From a virus, in IMG/VR virus record IMGVR_UViG_3300008999_000045, positions 1-21,393 of that record: a stretch of 21,393 nt of DNA. The stretch is one strand, 5' to 3'. The position numbers were made by a program, and so were the translations under genes. The notes below the pieces were generated by a model, which was not told the origin of the DNA, made no database searches, and saw only the letters and a program-made list of their open reading frames with translations. Of this stretch, positions 16,551-21,393 are shown one piece after another (the stretch's first letter is position 1; each line of letters starts with the position of its first letter).

Positions 16551-16581
16551 TTGCGTAGTTTGTTCAAAAACCTTACCTTTA
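16551..16581 (+). promoter_or_regulatory. candidate early promoter TTG-N20-TACCTTTA
   Basis: TTG at 16551-16553 is followed by a 20-nt spacer and TACCTTTA at 16574-16581, one mismatch from the Bacteroidetes -7 consensus TAnnTTTG with a typical -33/-7 spacing. It lies about 56 nt upstream of the first plus-strand gene. A second imperfect -7 (TACATTTC, 16542-16549) is nearby. Confidence 0.35.
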
Positions 16582-16637
16582 TCAAAGATAAAAAGGAGAT
16601 AAACTATTTCCACATCTAACAAACTAAATATGTAGTT

Positions 16638-16910
16638 ATGATTAAGTTAAAATTTGAAGACGAAATTAAAAGAGTAAAAGAAGTAAAAAACTTTTCTGAG
16701 ATGTTCGCAATACTTATAGAGATTGAGAACAAAAGATACTCAATAGAAAACTATTCTTATGAGTTATGGAATGAAATAAAAACAGACGCTATAGGCTTAT
16801 TTAACAATGAGTTTGAATTGTTTTTTAATACAGATTTGAATACAAAAGCAGACTTAATAAATTTCTTTTACTTAAGTTTAAAACTAGAACCAAACAAAAT
16901 AAAAAGCTAA
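16638..16910 (+). CDS. 90-residue unknown early protein
   Basis: First gene on the plus strand after the divergent region, with a leader CTAAATATGTAGTT and no Shine-Dalgarno sequence at the start. The protein is acidic and helical (EDEIKRVKEVKNFSEMFAI near the start, then IEIENKRYSIENYSYELWNE), soluble, and has no cysteine or membrane segment. I do not recognise it. Codon use matches the neighbouring genes. Its position behind the candidate early promoter suggests a small regulatory or host-directed early protein, but this is only by place. Confidence 0.7.
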   Translation: MIKLKFEDEIKRVKEVKNFSEMFAILIEIENKRYSIENYSYELWNEIKTDAIGLFNNEFELFFNTDLNTKADLINFFYLSLKLEPNKIKS

Positions 16911-16913
16911 GCC

Positions 16914-17012
16914 ATGACACAGACACATTTAATTGTATTAATATCTTCAACGATATTTTCAATAGGTAGCTTTTCACTACTATGTTATTTTAGTGAAGCA
17001 TTTAAAAAATAA
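16914..17012 (+). CDS. 32-residue putative membrane peptide
   Basis: A very short gene beginning 3 nt after the previous stop (AAGCTAAGCCATG). The peptide MTQTHLIVLISSTIFSIGSF continues to LLCYFSEAFKK. Residues about 6-26 form one hydrophobic segment, ending in a short FSEAFKK tail, as in single-span small phage membrane proteins. The tight spacing supports translation, but short size means the gene is not certain. Function unknown; membrane-active early peptides are common in phages. Confidence 0.5.
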   Translation: MTQTHLIVLISSTIFSIGSFSLLCYFSEAFKK

Positions 17013-17019
17013 ACCAAAC
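17002..17019 (+). repeat. 18-nt direct repeat, left copy
   Basis: TTAAAAAATAAACCAAAC covers the stop codon region of the 32-residue gene and recurs perfectly at 17565-17582 over the stop of the 175-residue gene. The pair brackets the 175-residue gene with its leader. It is AT-rich, but 18 identical bases in the same relation to a stop codon are unlikely by chance. Confidence 0.5.
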
Positions 17020-17040
17020 AAAAACAAACCAAACAAAAAC
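17011..17040 (+). repeat. tandem 15-mer AAACCAAACAAAAAC, G-free leader
   Basis: Two head-to-tail copies (17011-17025 and 17026-17040) followed by AAACAAA and the ATG of the 175-residue gene. The tract contains only A and C, so it cannot form strong mRNA structure. Such leaders probably promote ribosome loading in Bacteroidetes, where Shine-Dalgarno pairing is not used. Confidence 0.6.
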
Positions 17041-17047
17041 AAACAAA

Positions 17048-17575
17048 ATGAAAAATCAAACAACAACAACAGCTCAAAAAGAATTATCGATATTAGAACA
17101 AATCGAACTTTTAAAATCTCAACTTACTGCAAAGGAGCAAGCAAAACTAAATGACAAAAATAAAACCGAAGCCCAAGAGTTCGAAGCCAAAGAAAAACAA
17201 ACTACAACCGATATAAAAAACTATTTAGAAACTGCAATTTTAGAAACTATAGAAAATTGTAGGGTTGAAATTCAAAATAAGTTTGAGTCTAACGAATGGT
17301 TAGAAACTTGTATCGATACAACAAAACAATACATCTCAATAGGTGTAACTCAACTTAACCCAAAAGCTAAAGACAACAAAAGCGATAAAAATCTAAAAGT
17401 AAATTTAACATTTAGAACATTCGCAGACTTGTCAAATGAAGCAAACAAAAAACAAAATAAAGATGTTGCAAAAACTATAAAAACAACTTCGAGCGATAAA
17501 ATAAAAAGTTTTGAACGTAGCCAAGTAGACGTAACCCTTGACAAAATAGCAGAGCGAAGTGGCATTAAAAAATAA
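17048..17575 (+). CDS. 175-residue charged unknown protein, probably highly expressed
   Basis: The protein is soluble and strongly charged. Residues about 10-65 look coiled-coil-like (KELSILEQIELLKSQLTAKEQ, then a Lys/Glu/Thr-rich stretch). Residues about 75-125 include the probable beta segment YISIGVTQLNP and LKVNLTFRTFADLSNEA. The C-terminus ends in DVTLDKIAERSGIKK, a short helix. I do not recognise a family. A tandem AAAC-type leader in front and a strong terminator 22 nt behind mark it as a stand-alone, probably abundant product. It could bind nucleic acid or a host enzyme, but nothing in the sequence proves this. An 18-nt direct repeat brackets the gene, so it may be a mobile cassette. 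Confidence 0.75.
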   Translation: MKNQTTTTAQKELSILEQIELLKSQLTAKEQAKLNDKNKTEAQEFEAKEKQTTTDIKNYLETAILETIENCRVEIQNKFESNEWLETCIDTTKQYISIGVTQLNPKAKDNKSDKNLKVNLTFRTFADLSNEANKKQNKDVAKTIKTTSSDKIKSFERSQVDVTLDKIAERSGIKK

Positions 17576-17582
17576 ACCAAAC
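17565..17582 (+). repeat. 18-nt direct repeat, right copy
   Basis: Identical to 17002-17019 and placed in the same way across a Lys-Lys-stop gene end. Together the two copies could have allowed insertion or loss of the 175-residue gene by recombination. Confidence 0.5.
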
Positions 17583-17597
17583 TAAAAAGAACCGTAT

Positions 17598-17629
17598 AAA
17601 AGAGGGCTACAAAATAGCCTTCTTTTTTT
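17598..17629 (+). terminator. rho-independent terminator
   Basis: AAAAGAGGGCTA pairs with TAGCCTTCTTTT across a CAAAA loop with one G-T pair, and runs into seven T. The hairpin begins about 22 nt after the stop of the 175-residue gene. It would separate that gene from the next transcription unit and is the clearest terminator in the window. Confidence 0.85.
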
Positions 17630-17670
17630 ATGCACAACATCTAAAAAACTAACTATAAAAATACGAAACT

Positions 17671-17838
17671 ATGAAACTATTTAAATTCTCAACTAACAAA
17701 TTAAATAACTATTCAACTAACCATATATTTAAATATCTATTTTTTTCAATTTCCACTCTCACTCTCACGGGGGGCAGAACTTTAAATGCTGTTTTCTTGC
17801 AGGGGCTTTTTAGGGATAGACACACTCATAAGAAATAA
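17671..17838 (+). CDS. possible 55-residue ORF in the leader of the 552-residue gene
   Basis: An ATG-initiated frame after the terminator, starting MKLFKFSTNKLNNYS and ending FRDRHTHKK. The middle is hydrophobic (YLFFSISTLTLT). The frame ends inside the repeated leader motif, in the same way as the 63-residue gene near 20.9 kb ends SHTHKNY over its own copy of that motif. It may therefore be an upstream leader peptide rather than an independent protein, or a chance frame. There is no family match I can name, and the gene call is weak. Confidence 0.3.
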   Translation: MKLFKFSTNKLNNYSTNHIFKYLFFSISTLTLTGGRTLNAVFLQGLFRDRHTHKK

Positions 17839-17858
17839 ACTAGGGGAAATTTACAAAC
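17821..17858 (+). repeat. bipartite leader motif, copy 1 (before the 552-residue gene)
   Basis: CACACTCA (17821-17828), a 13-nt spacer, then AGGGGAAATTTACAAAC (17842-17858), 25 nt before the ATG. The last 17 bases are identical to copy 3 at 20996-21012, and the layout also occurs at 19491-19520. A cis-acting signal for early gene expression is likely. Confidence 0.6.
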
Positions 17859-17883
17859 AAACAAAAACTAAAAAAACAAAGTT

Positions 17884-19542
17884 ATGAATAAGCTAATTTT
17901 AAATACGTCTTTAATAAAACTAATTGAAGATGCAAAAAATATCAAGGAAACTAACACGGGCAAATTATTACTAAACGCTCACAAAGGTTTTGTTGGAGAG
18001 CAAACAATTTTATTCGGAGATGAAATGCCTAACTACTTAAATATTTCTAATGATGAGTTGGGTAAAATTTCTTACGCAACAAATAGAAAGATACAACATT
18101 ACTCTTGGGAAACCGAAGAAGATATTTTTGGCTCACACACTCATAGGACTAAAGCTAAGGTAGGGAAAACTCTAAAGAAAATATTTTGTTCTACTTTGCT
18201 AGAAGCAAACGAAGTTACTCCAAACGATATAGAAACATTTGTTAATCAATTAAAATCTTTGTCGGGAGATTCTGAAAAAAGATTTGATTCAATAAAACAA
18301 ATTAATGACTATGCTTATTACTTAGAAGAAAACACTTCTTACTACGCTCAAGACGGAAACGGAAGTTTAGGGGAGAGTTGCATGAGATACGATTCTTGTT
18401 ATGAAAATGATTATTTTGATATGTACGAAAATAATTGTTCAATGCTTGTAAATATTGATGATGAGGGCTTACTAGATGTGAGAGCTTTGCTTTGGGAAAC
18501 TACTTGTGGGGTAAAAATTATGGATAGAATTTATACTGACGAGCAACATAAAGAAGAATTATTTAAGTTGTGGGCTTCTAAGAATGGTTACATTCACAAA
18601 CAACAACAATCTTATTCTCAAAAAACTAACTTTATTTCTAACGGGGTAAAGCTAGAGAATAAAACTTATCTAATAAAGACAGATGCTTGTTCATCAGAAT
18701 TATGCGATGATTATAGAAGATTTCCTTACATGGATACTTTTACTTATGCTTTTAGAAATGATGAAGATGGACATTGGTACTTAACGAATAATCCTGTGGG
18801 AGTTGCTGAAAAGTTTGGTGTTAAAGAATTTAGAAAATTCGAAAGTACTGACGGAGATTATGGTTTCCATTCCATATACAAAGTTCACGCTGTAAAACTT
18901 GACGAAAATAAAAATCTTATTCTTAATGAAATATACTCAACTTCAGACTATATTGAGAGGGAGTACTCTATCAGTTTATTTCATAGAGGTTCAGTTTTAT
19001 TTGATTTATTTAAAAACGAAAGTGGGGAGTTAAAACTATCTCGAGAGATTTTCTTGAGCGAAGACGGAACACATGATAGAATTATTAGGTCGGGAGATTC
19101 TAATTCTAATAATGCTTATTGTTTAAAATCTGAAACTTTTTATTGTTCGGGCGAGGGTACTAGCTATTTTAAATCCGTTAAAAAAGTAACAACATGGGAT
19201 GAAGATATTTGTGCAGAAAAAAATACAATGAAAGATTTTGAGGGGAGAATAATAAAAAAATCTAAAGCCAAAGTTGTCTACATAGAAGGTAGGGGAGTAG
19301 TCATAGATAGGAACTTTATGAACATAACAACAACTTTTGACGGAGTTGATAGACCTAGGACTGAGTGCGTTGAGTTGAAATCTTTTGGTAGTTGGCAATA
19401 TTTCTCTAAAGTTGTGCACAAAAAAGAAATAGATTTTTGTAACTTAGTGAATGTTAAGACGACTGAAAAAATACAATTTAGACAGAACACCACACTCACT
19501 CAGATTTCAGAGGGGAATTTCGACAAGAGAAGAAAGATATAG
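17884..19542 (+). CDS. 552-residue early protein of unknown function with conserved-looking core
   Basis: A large soluble protein with no signal peptide or membrane segment. Residues about 70-90 contain HYSWETEEDIFGSHTHRTKA. Residues 161-237 carry a distinctive core: SLGESCMRYDSCYE, NNCSMLVNIDDEGLLDVRAL, LWE, MDRIYT, and FKLWASKNGY. From memory, a similar core (SCMR, then RALLWE, MDRIYT and a WA motif) recurs in unrelated phage proteins annotated as hypothetical; I cannot assign activity. Several Cys (for example 166, 172, 185, 208) could bind metal, and a second set lies at about 415-450. The gene has the repeated leader motif in front of it and in its own 3' end, where copy 2 serves the next gene. 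It stops in TAG, 31 nt before the peptidase gene. Confidence 0.8.
   Translation: MNKLILNTSLIKLIEDAKNIKETNTGKLLLNAHKGFVGEQTILFGDEMPNYLNISNDELGKISYATNRKIQHYSWETEEDIFGSHTHRTKAKVGKTLKKIFCSTLLEANEVTPNDIETFVNQLKSLSGDSEKRFDSIKQINDYAYYLEENTSYYAQDGNGSLGESCMRYDSCYENDYFDMYENNCSMLVNIDDEGLLDVRALLWETTCGVKIMDRIYTDEQHKEELFKLWASKNGYIHKQQQSYSQKTNFISNGVKLENKTYLIKTDACSSELCDDYRRFPYMDTFTYAFRNDEDGHWYLTNNPVGVAEKFGVKEFRKFESTDGDYGFHSIYKVHAVKLDENKNLILNEIYSTSDYIEREYSISLFHRGSVLFDLFKNESGELKLSREIFLSEDGTHDRIIRSGDSNSNNAYCLKSETFYCSGEGTSYFKSVKKVTTWDEDICAEKNTMKDFEGRIIKKSKAKVVYIEGRGVVIDRNFMNITTTFDGVDRPRTECVELKSFGSWQYFSKVVHKKEIDFCNLVNVKTTEKIQFRQNTTLTQISEGNFDKRRKI
19491..19520 (+). repeat. bipartite leader motif, copy 2 (inside the 3' end of the 552-residue gene)
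   Basis: CACACTCA at 19491-19498, 12 nt, AGGGGAATTT at 19511-19520, the same arrangement as the other two copies. It lies within the coding sequence of the upstream gene and about 53 nt before the peptidase ATG, so the motif is kept despite the coding constraint. Its target is probably the peptidase gene. Confidence 0.5.
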
Positions 19543-19547
19543 TTAAT

Positions 19548-19573
19548 AACAAACAAACAAACAAACAAACAAA
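19548..19573 (+). repeat. (AAAC)n tract directly before the peptidase start codon
   Basis: AAC, five AAAC units and AAA run up to the ATG at 19574. It is a G- and T-free leader like those at 17011-17047 and 17855-17880. A tetranucleotide repeat could also vary in length by slippage and so tune expression. Confidence 0.55.
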
Positions 19574-20674
19574 ATGAATTACAAAAACCTAAAAGATAGT
19601 TTGAGGGAAGTATTAAGTACCCAAGCTACAAGTTACGAATATACTGACACTATGAATTTTTTGATAGAAAAATCTATCGAGTTCGGCGCAGATGATTTCG
19701 AAGTAGATGAACACGACAACATATATATTACTAAGGGTAAAGCTAAGGCATATCCTTGTGTTGTTTCTCATACGGATACAGTTCACGATATTTATAAAGA
19801 ATATAAAGTTTATCAAGTCAAGGGCAATTTTGTTGCGTTCGATTCAGATTCTATGCAACAAGTTGGAACAGGAGGCGATGACAAAGTTGGTATGTGGGTA
19901 TGTTTAGAAATGCTACGTAAATTTGATAATATAAAAATATGCTTCTTCGCTCAAGAAGAAATTGGTTGCATAGGAAGTTCTAAAGCTAAAGCAGAATTTT
20001 TCGATGACGTTGGTTATGCTTTCGAATGCGACAGAAAAGGTAACGGAGATTTTGTTCAAGAATCTTCGGGAGTTAAAATGTTTGGCGATGTTTTCAAAGA
20101 AGCCATAAAATCAACATTAAATACTTACGGATATAAAATTACTACGGGAGGTTTGACTGATGTTCACGAAATTTCTCAAATTGCAAATATTGCTTGTGCT
20201 AACATGAGTTGTGGATATTATAAACCACACTCAAAACAAGAGTACGTAAATATTGAAGACGCAATAAATACGTGCAAAATGGTTGGGGCTTTAATTACTA
20301 AGCTAGGAGAAGTTAGATACGACCACGAAGCAGAAGATTCTTATTCTTCTTTCGGTTGGGGTAATTATAGTTCTTATGGTGCTTATGGTTATTCAAAACC
20401 AAAATATAAACCCACAAAGAAAATATCTAATAAATCAAAACTATTTTCAGGTTGCGATATGTGTGGGGCTATTTCTACCGATGGTTGCGATTTTTGTGAA
20501 ATAGAAAGTTCATCGGACTTAAAATCGGAAAACGAACCTGTAAACGCAGTATTTTCGGGAATGAGTTACGCTTGTAGTTGTGGAGGAAATCAAAAATCTT
20601 ACAAAGATTCAGAGGGAGAGTTTTTGCATTGTGCTACTTGTGGAATGTACAAACCTTCAGTTGTTCCATTTTAA
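19574..20674 (+). CDS. M20/M42-like zinc metallopeptidase fused to C-terminal zinc-binding knuckles
   Basis: A 366-residue protein. Residues 1-250 carry the co-catalytic metal site of the M20/M28/M42 clan: VVSHTDTVHD (63-72, His66 and Asp68), GTGGDDKVG (98-106, Asp102/103), FFAQEEIGCIGS (124-135, Glu128/129), FECDRKGNG (150-158, Asp153) and YYKPHSKQEY (215-224, His219). All expected ligands are present, so an active aminopeptidase or peptidase T-type enzyme is likely. Residues about 255-285 are a Tyr/Gly/Ser linker. Residues 290-360 hold two Cys pairs each side: CDMCG...CDFCE (294, 297, 305, 308) and CSCGG...CATCG (334, 336, 353, 356), which look like zinc ribbons. The target is unknown. It might act on host or phage proteins; the zinc module may bind the substrate or nucleic acid. 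The family is firm, the fusion and role are inference. Confidence 0.85.
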   Translation: MNYKNLKDSLREVLSTQATSYEYTDTMNFLIEKSIEFGADDFEVDEHDNIYITKGKAKAYPCVVSHTDTVHDIYKEYKVYQVKGNFVAFDSDSMQQVGTGGDDKVGMWVCLEMLRKFDNIKICFFAQEEIGCIGSSKAKAEFFDDVGYAFECDRKGNGDFVQESSGVKMFGDVFKEAIKSTLNTYGYKITTGGLTDVHEISQIANIACANMSCGYYKPHSKQEYVNIEDAINTCKMVGALITKLGEVRYDHEAEDSYSSFGWGNYSSYGAYGYSKPKYKPTKKISNKSKLFSGCDMCGAISTDGCDFCEIESSSDLKSENEPVNAVFSGMSYACSCGGNQKSYKDSEGEFLHCATCGMYKPSVVPF

Positions 20675-20694
20675 AAATTTGTTTGTTTGGTGTG

Positions 20695-20738
20695 GGGGTA
20701 TGCTCAGAAGTGGGTACACCCCTACTTAAAAATGAGCA
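20695..20738 (+). promoter_or_regulatory. GGGGTATGCTCA element with nested hairpin
   Basis: GGGGTATGCTCA at 20695-20706 is the exact reverse complement of 16307-16318. TGCTCA (20701-20706) also pairs with TGAGCA (20733-20738), and inside them AAGTGGG pairs imperfectly with CCCCTACTT (20708-20727). No U-run follows, so it is not a simple terminator. It lies about 66-109 nt before the next gene, and probably acts in control of the right-hand unit. Confidence 0.4.
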
Positions 20739-20803
20739 ATATATAACAAAGTTTATATCTTATATATAGTCGAATTACTAATTGTTTAAAACTTATACGA
20801 ATT

Positions 20804-20995
20804 ATGTTTAAAAGATGTTTAGTCAATCAAGTTCTTACAGAATTAACTAACAAAGGGAAGTCTATCCACGTTGTAGATAGGTATTTAAGGAGGTTTTACG
20901 GACTAGAATGCAGTTTAGCCACACTCACTAAGAGATTATTTTTTCTAAGAGTGCAAGGCAAGTTAAAGGGTAGCCACACTCATAAAAATTATTAA
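20804..20995 (+). CDS. 63-residue small basic protein, HTH-like
   Basis: A short basic protein beginning MFKRCLVNQVLTELTNKGKS, with a segment SIHVVDRYLRRFYGLECSLA and TLTKRLFFLRVQGKL. The pattern of a helix, a short turn at FYGLECS and a second helix followed by a hydrophobic strand is compatible with a winged helix DNA-binding fold, but no family is recognised. Its end (SHTHKNY) lies over copy 3 of the repeated leader motif. It follows the GGGGTATGCTCA element by 66 nt. Spacing of 33 nt to the next gene and natural codon use support it. It may be a regulator of the early region. Confidence 0.6.
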   Translation: MFKRCLVNQVLTELTNKGKSIHVVDRYLRRFYGLECSLATLTKRLFFLRVQGKLKGSHTHKNY

Positions 20996-21012
20996 AGGGG
21001 AAATTTACAAAC
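20975..21012 (+). repeat. bipartite leader motif, copy 3 (before the 98-residue gene)
   Basis: CACACTCA (20975-20982), 13 nt, AGGGGAAATTTACAAAC (20996-21012), 16 nt before the ATG at 21029. The 17-base second half is identical to copy 1. It overlaps the 3' end of the 63-residue gene. Confidence 0.6.
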
Positions 21013-21028
21013 TATTAAAAACTAAAAG

Positions 21029-21325
21029 ATGAAAAAAGAAAAAGCACCTATCTTTTTACACGAAAGAAAACAAAAACAAAAAGAATACAAAGCTAAAGGG
21101 AGAATTTCAGAGTATCACAAAGAGAGATATGTTGAGAGCCTTAAAAAAGAAAAAGAAAGGGATTGTAACTCTTTTGTAACAAAGTGTAACTACGAGCTTG
21201 TTATGGGCTTTAAAATGGATAATATTTACGGGGATTATAAAGGAGTTCGTAATAAGTTAGTTAAAAAATACTTTAGTAAGTTCGGGCTTTATAAAGGTAC
21301 TCACGAAACAAGGCAAGTAAGATGA
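21029..21325 (+). CDS. 98-residue charged unknown protein
   Basis: A very basic, Lys/Glu-rich protein starting MKKEKAPIFLHERKQKQKEY. Residues 1-45 are coiled-coil or disordered in character, and residues about 50-98 appear more ordered (NYELVMGFKMDNIYGDYKGV, then KLVKKYFSKFGLYKG). I do not recognise a family. It is preceded by the repeated leader motif, so it would share control with the 552-residue protein and peptidase. It is the only gene here that I see ending in TGA. The 70 bases after it contain only an 11-residue overlapping frame and no gene that I can support before the window ends. Confidence 0.7.
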   Translation: MKKEKAPIFLHERKQKQKEYKAKGRISEYHKERYVESLKKEKERDCNSFVTKCNYELVMGFKMDNIYGDYKGVRNKLVKKYFSKFGLYKGTHETRQVR

Positions 21326-21393
21326 TGAATCCAGAAGATAAACAAAAAGTAAAATGACAGATCTGTGATAATTCTAAACCCGAATCTAAATAC

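Larger units (their letters stand above)
16132..16637. other. divergent control region without genes
   Basis: About 500 bases separate the minus-strand late operon from the plus-strand early genes. I see no convincing gene here. It holds the late promoter, a 14-nt palindrome, a copy of the GGGGTATGCTCA element, an interrupted CACAA/TTGTG repeat and a candidate plus-strand promoter, each listed separately. The stretch 16400-16490 is AT-rich with short repeats (TTAAGT at about 16455 and again near 16472) but no structure I can name. A short match to TAnnTTTG (TATTTTTG, 16301-16308) exists on the plus strand with a TTG only 15 nt upstream, which is closer than usual. Confidence 0.6.

Noticed and set aside
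16132-16637. tRNA or structured small RNA in the divergent region
   Set aside because: I found no cloverleaf arms, TTC loop or strong stem with a U-run; only short dyads are visible.
17350-17640. Minus-strand open frame of 96 codons over the 175-residue gene and terminator
   Set aside because: It reads through the antisense of the terminator hairpin, has Phe/Leu-rich composition of an A-rich antisense, and lacks a leader.
19123-19499. Two minus-strand open frames inside the 552-residue gene
   Set aside because: Both are antisense to a long gene with natural codon use and have no own context.
21357-21366. Palindrome ACAGATCTGT at the right edge
   Set aside because: Ten bases, single occurrence, no adjacent signal; too weak to call a site.
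21322-21393. TGA as a possible tryptophan codon (near-absence of TGA stops, and a frame near the right edge that would continue through TGA)
   Set aside because: The real genes contain TGG tryptophans and no in-frame TGA, so the standard bacterial code applies; TGA is simply a rare stop here.

Overview
The window reads as part of the genome of a tailed, probably long non-contractile-tailed (siphovirus-like) bacteriophage of a Bacteroidetes host, most likely a Flavobacteriia-type bacterium. Three things point there. The DNA is AT-rich throughout. Start codons lack Shine-Dalgarno sequences and follow A-rich or AAAC-type leaders. The clearest promoter fits the Bacteroidetes -7 consensus TAnnTTTG. 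No integrase, repressor, tRNA, CRISPR array or insertion sequence was seen, so lifestyle cannot be decided from this window.

Minus strand, about 16.13 kb down to the left edge: one tightly packed late (packaging and structural) operon. In transcription order it holds two tiny very basic proteins, a DUF5681-like putative small terminase, an unknown protein, the large terminase, a putative tail assembly chaperone with a T9 slippery run and a -1 frame extension, a putative tail terminator fused to a LamG-like lectin domain, an HK97-gp10-like protein, a distal-tail-like protein, a 1791-residue tail hub/adhesin, a tape measure protein, a small HTH-like protein, and a ClpP-type head maturation protease cut by the window edge. 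Portal, major capsid and an obvious tail tube protein are absent here; with the protease at the edge, the head genes probably continue to the left.

About 16.13-16.64 kb: a divergent control region. It contains the late promoter, short palindromes, a candidate plus-strand promoter, and an element whose core (GGGGTATGCTCA) recurs near 20.70 kb.

Plus strand, 16.64 kb to the right edge: a looser set of probable early genes, mostly unknown. They are a 90-residue protein, a 32-residue membrane peptide, a charged 175-residue protein followed by a strong intrinsic terminator, a 552-residue protein of unknown function, an M20/M42-like metallopeptidase fused to cysteine-rich zinc-binding knuckles, a small HTH-like protein and a charged 98-residue protein. 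Three of these genes are preceded by the same bipartite leader motif (CACACTCA, 12-13 nt, AGGGGAA), which suggests coordinated control. The most interesting points are this repeated leader motif, the 552-residue unknown plus peptidase-zinc pair, the frameshifted chaperone, the lectin fused to a tail terminator, and the unusual order of the structural genes.
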